Position numbers and translations under genes: made by a program | Part shown: piece after piece, positions 35,022-43,914 of the stretch | How positions within the stretch are numbered: the first letter of the stretch is position 1 | Layout: each line of letters starts with the position of its first letter | NCBI RefSeq assembly: GCF_001905845.1 | Contig: NZ_LIVZ01000002.1 | Coordinates: forward strand, 310,001-374,000 | Reading direction: 5' to 3' | DNA: 64,000 bases | From: Streptomyces sp. TSRI0107 | GTDB lineage: Bacteria > Actinomycetota > Actinomycetes > Streptomycetales > Streptomycetaceae | Notes under the pieces: generated by a model | Database searches by the model: none | The model's input: only the letters and a program-made list of their open reading frames with translations | What the model was told of the DNA's origin: nothing

Positions 35022-36498
35022 CCCGCGCGAGCCGCGACTTGCGGCGGCCGTAGCCGAGGTAGACCAGGAGTCCGACGGCCAGGAAGACGGCGAACTGGAG
35101 CCAGGTCGTCCAGCCGGTCTCGTACATCAGGTAGAGGCAGAAGCCGACGCCGAGCACCGGCAGCACGGGGTAGAGCGGCACCCGGAAGGTGCGGGGCAGG
35201 TCGGGCTCGCGGCGGCGCAGGGCGATCACCGCGATGTTGACGGCGGCCATGACGGCGAGCGTGCCGATCGTGCACAGGTTGACCACGGCGTCCAGCGAGG
35301 AGAAGGCCGCCGGGACGGCGAAGACGACCGCGATGACCAGGGTGCCGGCGACGGGCGTCGCGGTGCGCGGGGAGACCTTCTCGAAGACGCCCGGGATCAG
35401 TCCGTCCCGGGACATGGACATCAGGATGCGGCTCTGGCCGTACATCACGGCGAGCACCACCGAGGCGATCGCGACGACCGCGCCGAAGGCGATGATCCCG
35501 CCGCCGACACCGGAGCCGGTGACCTCGTCGACGACGTGGGACAGCGCGGCGGGCCGGCCGCCGACCTCGTCGCCGCCGAGGGCGCCGATGGCGGCCAGCG
35601 CGACCGCGCAGTACAGCACGGTGACCACGCCGATGCAGACCAGGATGGCGACCGGGATGTCCCGGCGCGGGTTCTTCGCCTCCTCGCCGGCCGTGGTGAT
35701 CGCGTCGAAGCCGATGTACGAGAAGAAGGCGGCCGTGGTGCCCGCGCCGATCCCGGCGATCCCGGCGGGCGCGAACGGCACCAGGTTGCCGTCCTTGAAG
35801 GCGCTGAAGCCGATCGCGCAGAAGGCGACGAGGATGGCCAGCTTGAGGACGGCCATGGCGGCGGTGGCGCGGGCGCTCTCGCGCACGCCGCGCACCAGCA
35901 GCACCGCGGCCATGGCGATGACCAGGACGGCCGGGAGGTTGACGACGCCGCCGTCGCCGGGGCTCGACGAGAGCGCGGCGGGCAGCTGCCGGCCGATGAG
36001 GCTGTCGAGGAGTTCGTTGACGTACTGGCTCCAGCCGACCGCGACCGCGGACACCGACACGCCGTACTCCAGGAGCAGGCACCAGCCGACGAGGAACGCG
36101 GTGGTCTCGCCGAGTCCGGCGTAGGCGAAGGAGTACGAGGAGCCGGAGACCGGGATCGCGCCGCCCAGCTCGGCGAAGGCGAACGCGGTGAACACGCAGG
36201 TGATCGCGGCGAGGACGAAGGAGACGACGACGGCCGGGCCGGCCTGGGCGACCGAGTCGGAGAGGCCGACGAAGATGCCGGTGCCGACGATCGCGCCGAC
36301 GCCGAAGCAGATCAGCTGGAAGAGGCCCATCGTGCGACGGAGGCCGTGGCCCTCGAGGTCGGTGCCGGCTTCGGCCACCAGGAGGGCGGGGGGCTTGATG
36401 CGGGGCATGCGGGTGGTGCTCGTTTCTGGGACGGGGTGCGCCACGGTGGGGGCGCGCGGCGGCCTCGGAAGGGGTGGCTCCGGGCCGCCGGACAGCAT
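34975..36498 (-). CDS. APC-family amino acid permease
   Basis: Up to 507 residues from ATG 36498; the first 30 are Pro-rich and the true start may be later, for example at Met31. About twelve membrane segments with the APC start motif (LICFGVGAIVGTGIFVGLS, about 60). Third gene after arcA and the carbamoyltransferase, same strand, 12 bp apart, so it probably moves arginine or ornithine for the deiminase pathway. Its own sequence resembles cationic amino acid carriers, but the substrate is an inference from context. Confidence 0.87.
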   Translation of the reverse strand: MLSGGPEPPLPRPPRAPTVAHPVPETSTTRMPRIKPPALLVAEAGTDLEGHGLRRTMGLFQLICFGVGAIVGTGIFVGLSDSVAQAGPAVVVSFVLAAITCVFTAFAFAELGGAIPVSGSSYSFAYAGLGETTAFLVGWCLLLEYGVSVSAVAVGWSQYVNELLDSLIGRQLPAALSSSPGDGGVVNLPAVLVIAMAAVLLVRGVRESARATAAMAVLKLAILVAFCAIGFSAFKDGNLVPFAPAGIAGIGAGTTAAFFSYIGFDAITTAGEEAKNPRRDIPVAILVCIGVVTVLYCAVALAAIGALGGDEVGGRPAALSHVVDEVTGSGVGGGIIAFGAVVAIASVVLAVMYGQSRILMSMSRDGLIPGVFEKVSPRTATPVAGTLVIAVVFAVPAAFSSLDAVVNLCTIGTLAVMAAVNIAVIALRRREPDLPRTFRVPLYPVLPVLGVGFCLYLMYETGWTTWLQFAVFLAVGLLVYLGYGRRKSRLARVTPDADPADAVPQPV

Positions 36499-36510
36499 AA
36501 GGCCTGGTCG

Positions 36511-37518
36511 TCAGGCCAGGGTGGCGACCAGCACGGCCTTGATCGTGTGCAGGCGGTTCTCGGCCTCGTCGAAGACGACGGAGTGCGCCGACTCGAAGAC
36601 CTCGTCGGTGACCTCCAGGGAGTCCAGGCCGTGCGTCTCGTGGATCTCCCGGCCGACCTTGGTGCCCAGGTCGTGGAAGGCGGGCAGGCAGTGCAGGAAC
36701 TTCACGTCCGGGTTTCCGGTGGCGCGCAGCACGTCCATGGTGACCGCGTAGGGGGCGAGGGCGGCGATCCGCTCGTCCCAGACCTCCTTGGGCTCGCCCA
36801 TGGAGACCCAGACGTCGGTGGCGACGAAGTCGGCGCCGCGCACACCCTCCTCGACTGACTCGGTGAGGGTGATCCGGGCGCCGCTGGTCTCGGCGAGCGC
36901 GCGGGCGCGGTCGACGACGTCCTCGGCGGGCCAGTAGGACTTCGGGGCGACGATCCGCACGTCCATGCCGAGCAGGGCGCCGGTGACCAGGTAGGAGTTG
37001 CCCATGTTGAAGCGGGCGTCGCCGAGGTAGGCGAAGGCGATCTCCTTGATCGGCTTGCTGGTGTGCTCGGTCATGGTGAGCACGTCGGCGAGCATCTGGG
37101 TGGGGTGCCAGTCGTCGGTGAGACCGTTGTAGACCGGCACGCCCGCGTACGCCGCCAGCTCCTCGACGCCGGCCTGGCTGTCGCCGCGGTACTCGATGGC
37201 ATCGAACATCCGGCCGAGGACGCGGGCGGTGTCCTTCACGGACTCCTTGTGCCCGATCTGCGAGCCGGAGGGGTCCAGGTAGGTCGTGGAGGCGCCCTGG
37301 TCGGCGGCGGCGACCTCGAAGGCGCAGCGGGTGCGGGTGGAGGTCTTCTCGAAGATCAGGGCGATGTTCCTGCCCCGCAGGTACTGGGTCTCGGTCCCGG
37401 CCTTCTTGGCGGCCTTCAGCTCGGCGGCCAGCTCGATCAGACCGCGGAACTCCTCCTCGGAGAAGTCGATCTCCTTGAGGAAGTGGCGGCCGGCGAGGGC
37501 GGTCGGGACTGTCGCCAT
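36511..37518 (-). CDS. argF: Ornithine carbamoyltransferase (probably catabolic)
   Basis: 335 residues from ATG 37518. The carbamoyl phosphate motif STRTR (about 60-64) and the ornithine/catalytic motif HCLPAFHD (about 270) are intact, with DDWHPTQ between them. The length and arrangement after arginine deiminase point to the catabolic arcB role: citrulline plus phosphate to ornithine and carbamoyl phosphate. No carbamate kinase gene is present in the window, so ATP recovery would depend on one elsewhere. Confidence 0.94.
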   Translation of the reverse strand: MATVPTALAGRHFLKEIDFSEEEFRGLIELAAELKAAKKAGTETQYLRGRNIALIFEKTSTRTRCAFEVAAADQGASTTYLDPSGSQIGHKESVKDTARVLGRMFDAIEYRGDSQAGVEELAAYAGVPVYNGLTDDWHPTQMLADVLTMTEHTSKPIKEIAFAYLGDARFNMGNSYLVTGALLGMDVRIVAPKSYWPAEDVVDRARALAETSGARITLTESVEEGVRGADFVATDVWVSMGEPKEVWDERIAALAPYAVTMDVLRATGNPDVKFLHCLPAFHDLGTKVGREIHETHGLDSLEVTDEVFESAHSVVFDEAENRLHTIKAVLVATLA

Positions 37519-37556
37519 GGGGCGCTCCAGGGGTGCGAGGACAGGACCATGGAAGT

Positions 37557-37643
37557 CTATACGAACTCCAGAATTTCTATACGGCCGCCCGTTCGACTGT
37601 CATACGGCCACCCGCTCGCCCCCTATACGGCCGCCCGTTCGAC
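37557..37643. repeat. Tandem CTATACG repeats overlapping the arcA 3' end
   Basis: Four CTATACG-like starts at 37557, 37577, 37600 (as TCATACG) and 37623, spaced 20, 23 and 23 bp. The 21-mer at 37577-37597 is identical to 37623-37643, which encodes the last six residues and stop of arcA. The copy at 37600-37620 is degenerate. The repeats fill most of the arcA-argF gap and may be slippage copies of the gene end, or a regulatory array. Confidence 0.75.
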
Positions 37644-38846
37644 CGGGCAGCTCATGCAGCGGGGCCCGCCCCTGCCCCGGCCCAGCTCGCTGCCCGGGAT
37701 CTCGATCACCTCGATGCCCTGCTTGCGCAGATGGGTGTTGGTGGTGGAGTTCCGCTCGTAGGCGACGACCACGCCCGGCTCCACCGCCAGCACGTTGCAG
37801 CCGTCGTCCCACTGCTCCCGCTCGGCCGCGTGCACGTCCTGGGTGGCGGTCAGCACCCGGACCTCGCTCAGGCCCAGCGCGGCGGCGATCGCCCGGTGCA
37901 TGTGCTCCGGCGGATGGTCGGTGACCTTCAGCTCCTTCTCCCCGGCGCCCGGTTCGATGGTGTACGAGCGGAGCATGCCGAGGCCCGCGTACTGGGTGAA
38001 GGTGTCGCCGTCGACCATCGTCATCACGGTGTCGAGGTGCATCAGCGCGCGCCGCTTCGGCATGTCCAGGGCCACGATGGTCTGCGCCGAACCCGCCGCG
38101 AACAGCTTGTGCGCCAGCATCTCCACGGCCTGCGGGGTGGTGCGTTCGCTCATCCCGATCAGCACGGCGCCGTTGCCGATGACGAGGACGTCCCCGCCCT
38201 CGATGGTGGACGGGTAGTCGGCCTGCCCCTCCGACCAGAGATGGAAGGTTTCGCCCCGGAAGAGCGGGTGGTGGCGGTAGATCGCCTCGAAGTGCACCGT
38301 CTCCCGCTGCCGGGCCGGCCAGCGCATGGCGTTGATGGAGACCCCGTCGTAGATCCACGCGGAGGTGTCCCGGGTGAACAGGTGGTTCGGCAGCGGGCGC
38401 AGCAGGAAGTCGTCCAGGTCCATCACGTGGAACCGCACCGACGTCGGCTCCGGGTGCGCCTCCAGGAACTCCCGCTTGGTCATGCCGCCGACCAGCGCGT
38501 CCGCCAGTTCCGCGGCGGGCAGGGTCTCGAAGGCGGCGCGCAGGTGGTCGGTGGCGAGCGGGCCGTACTCCTTCTCGTCGAAGACACGGTCCAGGACCAG
38601 GGCGCGGGCCGCCGGGATCTCCAGCGCCTCGGTGAGCAGGTCGCCGAACAGGTGGACGGTGACGCCGCGGTCGCGCAGCACGTCGGCGAACCCGTCGTGC
38701 TCGGCGCGCGCCCGGCGCACCCACAGCACGTCGTCGAAGAGGAGGGCGTCCTTGTTGCTGGGGGTGAGCCTTTTGAGCTCGAGATCCGGCCGGTGCAGGA
38801 TGACGCGGCTGAGCCGCCCGGCCTCGGAGTCGACTTGGAATCCCAT
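37623..38846 (-). CDS. arcA: Arginine deiminase
   Basis: 407 residues from ATG 38846 (GGAGG just upstream; an ATG 11 codons earlier lacks this). Typical ADI: N-terminal [30 protein letters not shown] and catalytic Cys in the C-terminal RCMSCPVER. It hydrolyses arginine to citrulline and ammonia, feeding the carbamoyltransferase that follows. Used for nitrogen and energy supply, often under oxygen limitation. Last codons are duplicated downstream (see the repeat at 37557-37643). Confidence 0.95.
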   Translation of the reverse strand: MGFQVDSEAGRLSRVILHRPDLELKRLTPSNKDALLFDDVLWVRRARAEHDGFADVLRDRGVTVHLFGDLLTEALEIPAARALVLDRVFDEKEYGPLATDHLRAAFETLPAAELADALVGGMTKREFLEAHPEPTSVRFHVMDLDDFLLRPLPNHLFTRDTSAWIYDGVSINAMRWPARQRETVHFEAIYRHHPLFRGETFHLWSEGQADYPSTIEGGDVLVIGNGAVLIGMSERTTPQAVEMLAHKLFAAGSAQTIVALDMPKRRALMHLDTVMTMVDGDTFTQYAGLGMLRSYTIEPGAGEKELKVTDHPPEHMHRAIAAALGLSEVRVLTATQDVHAAEREQWDDGCNVLAVEPGVVVAYERNSTTNTHLRKQGIEVIEIPGSELGRGRGGPRCMSCPVERAAV

Positions 38847-38900
38847 GCCTCCATCCTGACCATTCGGGCGCGTGTTCACCCGCGTTTCGCCGTTGTGCGG

Positions 38901-40604
38901 TCAGCCGCTGGGCAGTGGCTGGAGCAGTTCCGGACGGGCCAGGAGGCGGCGGCTGGCCGGGCCGGGCTCCCGGGCGGCGCGGGCGACGATCCAGCCGGCC
39001 AGCAGATGGGGATCGGCCGGGTGTCCGGCCAGGGCGTCGGCGTACCGGGCGAGCGCGGTGGCCGGGTCGGCGGCGGCCAGGTGCTCGTCGGCGGTGCGCG
39101 GGGCTGCGGGGCGGACGGCGAAGGCCTGGGTGCGCCGGTCGGGCCAGTGCTCCCGGTCCGGCCGCAGCCGCGGCAGGGCGGGTGTGTCGCCGGGCCCCGG
39201 CGCGACGTTGCGCAGCCTCCACTCCGTGCGGTGCAGGGCGGCGGCCGTGCGGGCCCGGGCGAGGGCGTCCGGGGCGACGGGCTCCCGCAGCCAGGCGTCC
39301 AGGGTGCGGGCGAGTCCGGTGACGAGCCGCCGCCCGGGCGCGGTGAGCCGGCCGCTGGTCAGCAGGGTCCGCACCACCAGACGGCTCTGGAGGCGGCGCA
39401 GCGCGAAGTGGTAGGCGGCCACGTCGGCGTGGTGCGGCTCGGCCATCCGGTCCCGCCAGTAGCCGGCGACGGCGGTGAAGGCGTACGCGCCGTGCAGCAG
39501 GCCGGTCAGATGCCGCGGGTCGGGGCGCCAGGGGGCGTAGTAACGCTCCTCGCGGTCGTCGTCGAGGAGCGGGAAGAGGTGCAGGAGCGCGCCCAGCTTG
39601 CTGTGCTGGACCTCGTGGACCAGGGTCTCGGCGAGGGCGAGGGCCGTCGCCGGGCGGGATATCACCATCAGGCCGAACGAGTCCCCGCTGGAGGCGGAGA
39701 CCACCACGGTCGGCGGGGCGGGGGGTGTGACGGCGGTCCGCCCCCAGGGGACGATCGTGCGTATCCAGGCCGGGTCGAGCCGCCCGGGGCCGCTGCCGCC
39801 GGGGGCCGCGAGGATCGCCGCGGCCTCCTCGAACAGCCGCTGCCAGGCCTCGGCCTCCTCCGCGTCGAGCCGGTCCGGGGGGATCGGGTCGTCGAGGTCG
39901 CGGTAGGGGTCGAGGTCGTCGAGGGGGATCGCGACGGCGCCCTCGGGGGTGCGGTGGGTGAGGGTGCGCAGGGGGAGCCAGCGGGGGTCCCCGGCCGGCG
40001 CGCCCGCGGTCGCGGCGGTGGCGAGGGGCTGGGTGGCGGGGCGGCAGGTCATCGAGGTCGTACGGCCGTCCGCGCCGGGCCCGGAGAGGGTCAGCAGGCC
40101 TGTGTGTACGCGCGCCCGCCCGACGGCCGTGCCCCGGCGGGCGTCCGGCAGAACGGCCAGCCCGAGTCCCGGCAGATGCAGCCCGCCGTCCGTCAGCGCC
40201 ACCCGCAGCTCCGCGTCCGTACCGGCGCGCAGGGACGCGGTGACGGCCAGCGCGCACAGGTGCCCGGCCTCCGCCCACACCGGCGGCCCCATGGCCGTAC
40301 CGTGCACCCGGCGCAGCATGTGGGCGATCCAGCCACCCGTCGTCGGTGCGACCAGCAGCCGGTCGACCGCCTCCGGCGCGCGCTCCGCCGCCTCCTTGAC
40401 CACCTGCCAGGCCTCGCGCGCCGGGGTCAGCGGCGTGGACAGCCCGTCGAGCCGGTCGAGCAGCGTCCGCAGGAGCAGCAGCCGGCGGGCCCGTTCACCC
40501 CGGACGAGGAAGTCGACCGCCTCGGCCGAGCCACCCCCGGCGGCCAGCTCCGCGAAGAGCCGCTCGGGCATACGGAACGGGGCTGGGCGCGGCTCGCTGG
40601 TCAT
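38901..40604 (-). CDS. HExxH-motif protein, possible peptide beta-hydroxylase of an FxsA-type system
   Basis: 567 residues from ATG 40604 (GGAGG 8 bp upstream). The defining motif is LVHEVQHSKLGALL, with His330, Glu331 and His334. The family is found as a free protein or fused to FxsB radical SAM enzymes in the FxSxx-COOH peptide systems. From memory, recent work assigns some members as 2-oxoglutarate-dependent peptide beta-hydroxylases rather than proteases; I could not check this. The gene follows an FxsA-like peptide gene and a caspase gene on the same strand. No radical SAM partner is in the window. Confidence 0.8.
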   Translation of the reverse strand: MTSEPRPAPFRMPERLFAELAAGGGSAEAVDFLVRGERARRLLLLRTLLDRLDGLSTPLTPAREAWQVVKEAAERAPEAVDRLLVAPTTGGWIAHMLRRVHGTAMGPPVWAEAGHLCALAVTASLRAGTDAELRVALTDGGLHLPGLGLAVLPDARRGTAVGRARVHTGLLTLSGPGADGRTTSMTCRPATQPLATAATAGAPAGDPRWLPLRTLTHRTPEGAVAIPLDDLDPYRDLDDPIPPDRLDAEEAEAWQRLFEEAAAILAAPGGSGPGRLDPAWIRTIVPWGRTAVTPPAPPTVVVSASSGDSFGLMVISRPATALALAETLVHEVQHSKLGALLHLFPLLDDDREERYYAPWRPDPRHLTGLLHGAYAFTAVAGYWRDRMAEPHHADVAAYHFALRRLQSRLVVRTLLTSGRLTAPGRRLVTGLARTLDAWLREPVAPDALARARTAAALHRTEWRLRNVAPGPGDTPALPRLRPDREHWPDRRTQAFAVRPAAPRTADEHLAAADPATALARYADALAGHPADPHLLAGWIVARAAREPGPASRRLLARPELLQPLPSG

Positions 40605-40675
40605 TCCCGGGACCTCCGGTCGTGTGCGGGCAGGGGAAACCGCGGCAGGCGGACCTGCCGTCGGGAGGGGCGGGA

Positions 40676-40912
40676 CTATTCGGCCCGGCCGCTGGGGTCG
40701 GGGCGGGGTTCGCCGCCCCGGATGCTGCTCCGCGAGCGCAGCACCTCGGCGAGCAGGCGGGCGTCGGGGCGCAGCGGTGTGAGCATGTCCACGGCGGCGA
40801 GGGGCAGGGCCGCGAGATCCGTCAGATCCGACTCCCAGACATGGGCACCCGCCGCGGGGTTGGGCTCGCGGGCGGCGGCCTCGACGTCACGCTGTGCGGG
40901 TGGCTGGTGCAA
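40676..40912 (-). CDS. FxsA-like small peptide, candidate RiPP precursor
   Basis: 78 residues from a TTG at 40912, chosen because GGGGGA lies about 6 bp upstream and no ATG/GTG fits. Middle region WESDLTDLAALPLAAVDMLT resembles the conserved leader of FxSxx-COOH peptides (LPDLSxLPLxxLR-type). The C-terminus (RSSIRGGEPRPDPSGRAE) lacks the FxSxx ending. It lies between the caspase and HExxH genes. Inference: the modified peptide or bait of the system. It is short, so coding status itself is only moderately certain. Confidence 0.6.
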   Translation of the reverse strand: MHQPPAQRDVEAAAREPNPAAGAHVWESDLTDLAALPLAAVDMLTPLRPDARLLAEVLRSRSSIRGGEPRPDPSGRAE

Positions 40913-41012
40913 GATGCGTCCCCCTTCTCGGCGGTGGCACGCGATGCCCCGCGTCCTGTTCCATCATGGCCATTCCCGGCCGCATCTGAAACCGTACGAT
41001 CACGCCACCTGA

Positions 41013-42131
41013 TCATCGCCTGCCTCGGACGTCGCCTCCCCGCTGATCCAACTCGCCCAGGGCTGCCCCCAGTTCCTCCTTGAGGGACGGGTCGTCGTCG
41101 AGGGAGACGACGGCGTCGTACAGCTCCCACAGCGCCCCGGGGTGGCGCCGGGCGAGGGTGTTGAGGATACCGGTGGCGTCCGTCCGGGCCTTGGTGTGAC
41201 GGGGCAGCGTCGCGGTGACGCGAGTGCTCAACTGACCGACGAGCGCCTGCCGTTCGACGGGATCGGACATGAACGGGTAGGCGAGCAGGGCGTCCACCGC
41301 GCGTACGAGCGGCGAGGCGGCGCGTTCCCCGCCGGACGGCCCGGTGGGCGGCAGGATCTCCACACGCTCCGCACTCTGCAACCGGATCTCGGGATGCTGC
41401 AGAGTACGCCCCTCCTTTCTGAGGGCTGCGAGGCGTTCCCGGACGGCGGGAAACAACTCCTCCGGATCGGGCGGCCCGGGCAGTGCGGCGGTCCGCTCCG
41501 CCAGCAGGCCCAGCAGGACGTCGGAGAAGAGCCCCGTCGCCCGCACCGGGTCGTTGGCCGCCACCCGGCCGCGGCCCGCGGCGCGCAGCACGGTCTGCCG
41601 GTGCTTGAGATCACGCCGCCCCACGGGCAGGGCCTGCGCGGGCAGCGGGTCCCGGAAGTTCAGGGCCTCCTCGAAGGTCTCGCAGGCGTCCACGATCCAC
41701 AGCTGCTCGGCGAATCCGGGGACGGCGTCCCCGGCGTACCGGGTGAGTGCGGACTCCAGGTCGATGCCGACCTTGTCGGCGGTGGTGGCGTCGGCGCAGA
41801 ACAGCCGCAGCCCGCCGGACCGGTCCAGCACGCCGTGCCCGCCCCACCACACCCACAGCACGTCGCCCGGCTGTGCGGGCAGTTCGCGGACCAGGACGCG
41901 GCGCAGGGTGGCGTGGTCGGCGGGCGCGTACGGCACGTCGGGGACGTACGGCGGCAGCGGGGCGAGGTGCAGCCGCAGCCGGTCCTCGGGCACCCCGGCG
42001 GCGCGCAGCAGCCGGTGGAAGGCGACGGCGTCGCGGGCGGGCCCGGGCAGGTCCCAGCTCTCCCCGGCGTCGTACCGCTCGATGCCGACGATCAGGGCGT
42101 GCACCCGGCCCGGTGCGGCGCGGCCGGTCAC
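41013..42131 (-). CDS. Caspase-family protease with C-terminal effector-associated domain
   Basis: 372 residues from ATG 42131 (ATGA overlap with the hydrolase-fragment stop). Caspase fold at about 10-200: start HALIVGIERYD, catalytic His99 in WWGGHG and Cys150 in IVDACET, both in the canonical context, so it should be active. From about 280 a helical domain (AVDALLAYPFMSDPVERQAL) resembles an effector-associated domain (EAD). A similar block opens the VMAP protein at 49569-51101, which suggests homotypic recruitment. It is probably the effector of the conflict system, cleaving cell proteins or the neighbouring peptide. Confidence 0.87.
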   Translation of the reverse strand: MTGRAAPGRVHALIVGIERYDAGESWDLPGPARDAVAFHRLLRAAGVPEDRLRLHLAPLPPYVPDVPYAPADHATLRRVLVRELPAQPGDVLWVWWGGHGVLDRSGGLRLFCADATTADKVGIDLESALTRYAGDAVPGFAEQLWIVDACETFEEALNFRDPLPAQALPVGRRDLKHRQTVLRAAGRGRVAANDPVRATGLFSDVLLGLLAERTAALPGPPDPEELFPAVRERLAALRKEGRTLQHPEIRLQSAERVEILPPTGPSGGERAASPLVRAVDALLAYPFMSDPVERQALVGQLSTRVTATLPRHTKARTDATGILNTLARRHPGALWELYDAVVSLDDDPSLKEELGAALGELDQRGGDVRGRR

Positions 42132-42367
42132 GGACGACTCCGGTGGGCGCCGCGTGCGGCCGGGAAGTCCTGGGGAGCGTACGGATTCAGCCAGTCGTAC
42201 AGGGCCGCCTGGGCGGCGAGCGTGGCGCCGTGCGTCCCTCCCCGGTCGTACGGCACGATACGTAGTCCGTCGCGCAGCGCGGTCGGTCCCGTCGCCACGC
42301 GCCCGGCAGACACGGGGAAGCCCGGTTCGCGTACGCCCGTGCCCTGGATGAGAAAGACCGCTGTCAT
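42128..42367 (-). CDS. Short alpha/beta-hydrolase-like fragment
   Basis: 79 residues from ATG 42367 (GGGGGG upstream). It opens like a large family of actinomycete alpha/beta-hydrolase proteins (VFLIQGTGVREP, then LRIVPYDRGGTHGA), which are far longer. No nucleophile or catalytic His remains. The reading frame ends by overlapping the caspase start, so it may persist as a leader that couples translation to the caspase. Likely a truncated remnant. Confidence 0.6.
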   Translation of the reverse strand: MTAVFLIQGTGVREPGFPVSAGRVATGPTALRDGLRIVPYDRGGTHGATLAAQAALYDWLNPYAPQDFPAARGAHRSRP

Positions 42368-42486
42368 GTGCCCCCCGTCAGCCCGGACCAGGCCTGTGTA
42401 CGACTCCCGCCACGACGTCAAATCACCATTATTGTAGGGAAGTTGAGAGTAGGACCGCCCCGACGGCCGCACAGCGGGGAGACACC

Positions 42487-43800
42487 GTGAGCCCTGACGC
42501 GTTGATCGCGCATGTCGTAGGAGCCTCGGCCCTGATCCTGGTGGCCGCCCACGTCGGCGGCTGGCTGGCCCGGCGCCTGAAACAGCCGTACATCGTCGGC
42601 CAGTTGGCGGCGGGCATCGCGCTCGGCCCCACCGTGCTCGGCGCGCTGGCGCCGGGCGCGTACGACGCCCTCTTCCCCGACGCGATCGGACCGGCGCTGA
42701 CGGGCTTCGCGCAGTTCTCGCTCGTGGTCTTCCTGTTCCTGGTGGGGTACGAGCTCGATCTGAAGCTGCTCGGCGACCGGGCCCGCACCGCGGTGATCAC
42801 GGCGGTGGCCGCGTTCGTCGTGCCCATGGCCGTGGGCAGCGGCTGTGCGCTGCTGTTCCAGGACTGGCTGCACGGGCTGGGCATGCCCCGGCACCTCACG
42901 CCCTCCATGGTGGTCTTCGCGGGGATAGCGCTGTCCATCACGGCGGTGCCGGTGCTGACCGCCATCGTGCGGGAGAACGGGCTGGCGTCGACCGTCCCCG
43001 GAGTGGTCGCGATGTCCGCCGCCGGACTGCTCGACGTGATCGGCTGGACGGTGCTCGCCGGGGCGTTGCTGGACAGCGGGCACGACCAGTCGCTCGGCTG
43101 GGTGTGGCGGGCGCTGCTCGCCGTCGGGTTCACCGCGCTGATGCTGGTCGGGGGCCGGCCGCTGCTGCGGCGGCTGCTGTGGCGGACCCGGCTGGAGCCC
43201 TCGCTGCGGCTGGCGCTGCTCATCGGCTTCGCGCTGGGGTCGGCGTGGGTGACGCACGCGCTCGGACTGCATGTGATCTTCGGTGCGCTGCTCGCGGGGG
43301 TCGTGGTGCCGCGCGAGCGGGGCGGCAGGCTCGATCCGGACCTGGTGCGGCCGCTGCACGACGTCGGTTCGCTGCTGCTGCCGTTCTTCTTCGTGATCTC
43401 GGGCCAGTCGGTCACCTTGCGGGGCGTGGACGGCGCGGGCTGGCTGACCCTGCTGGTGGTGACCACGTTGGCCGTGGTCACCAAGGTCGGCAGCGGCACC
43501 GTGGCGGCGCGGCTGAGCGGCCTGGGCCGGGATGACGCGCGCACGGTGGGCGTGCTGCTGAGCGCCCGCGGCCTGACCGAGCTGATCGCCCTGAACGCCG
43601 GCCACCAGGCGGGCCTGCTGAGTGCGCCGCTGTACACGGTGCTGGTCTTCATGGCCCTGGCGACGACGCTGCTGACGCAGCCCCTGCTGTATCTGGTCGG
43701 CCGCCTCGCCGCCCGCGAGCCCGACCGGGGGCCGGTGCTGCCTGTGGATTCCGCTCCCGCTCCGCAGCAGGCCCCCGCCCCGGCTCCCGAAGTGAGCTGA
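42487..43800 (+). CDS. Cation:proton antiporter, CPA2 family
   Basis: 437 residues from GTG 42487. About twelve membrane segments, Kef/GerN-like, with a Pro/Ala-rich tail. The conserved regions PYIVGQLAAGIALGPTVLG (near 34) and FLFLVGYELDL (near 82) are typical. It exchanges Na+ or K+ for H+. It is divergent from the hydrolase-fragment/caspase genes and convergent with the STAND gene, so it sits inside the island. Similar antiporters are often seen next to FxSxx-COOH genes, from memory. Confidence 0.9.
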   Translation: MSPDALIAHVVGASALILVAAHVGGWLARRLKQPYIVGQLAAGIALGPTVLGALAPGAYDALFPDAIGPALTGFAQFSLVVFLFLVGYELDLKLLGDRARTAVITAVAAFVVPMAVGSGCALLFQDWLHGLGMPRHLTPSMVVFAGIALSITAVPVLTAIVRENGLASTVPGVVAMSAAGLLDVIGWTVLAGALLDSGHDQSLGWVWRALLAVGFTALMLVGGRPLLRRLLWRTRLEPSLRLALLIGFALGSAWVTHALGLHVIFGALLAGVVVPRERGGRLDPDLVRPLHDVGSLLLPFFFVISGQSVTLRGVDGAGWLTLLVVTTLAVVTKVGSGTVAARLSGLGRDDARTVGVLLSARGLTELIALNAGHQAGLLSAPLYTVLVFMALATTLLTQPLLYLVGRLAAREPDRGPVLPVDSAPAPQQAPAPAPEVS

Positions 43801-43816
43801 CCGCCACGGCGGCCCG

Positions 43817-43858
43817 CCGCCGCCCGCCGCCCGCCGAGCTTCCGGCGGCGGGCGGCGG
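43817..43858. terminator. GC-rich hairpin between convergent genes
   Basis: A 13-bp perfect stem (43817-43829 with 43846-43858) lies directly after the antiporter stop and before the STAND gene end. Probably a bidirectional terminator. Confidence 0.6.
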
Positions 43859-43870
43859 GGCGGCGGGGCG

Positions 43871-43906
43871 GCGGTCACCGCGGTCACCGCGGTCACCGCG
43901 GTCACC
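43871..43906. repeat. Four exact 9-bp tandem repeats
   Basis: GCGGTCACC four times in a row, in the gap between the convergent antiporter and STAND genes. Each unit contains GGTCACC, near-palindromic. It is too short for CRISPR. The position suggests slippage-prone spacer DNA with no clear role. Confidence 0.85.
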
Positions 43907-43914
43907 CGTCCGGG

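Noticed and set aside
37519..37622. Arginine repressor (ARG) box upstream of argF
   Set aside because: The CTATACG repeats do not match the ArgR consensus well enough to call.
34975..38846. Complete arginine deiminase operon
   Set aside because: No carbamate kinase gene is found; only arcA, the carbamoyltransferase and a permease are present.
38901..43800. FxsB radical SAM gene expected in an FxSxx-COOH system
   Set aside because: No radical SAM CxxxCxxC protein was found on either strand in this stretch.
43871..43906. CRISPR-like repeats
   Set aside because: The units are 9 bp, contiguous and without spacers. The 16-bp units at 56444-56539 fail for the same reason.
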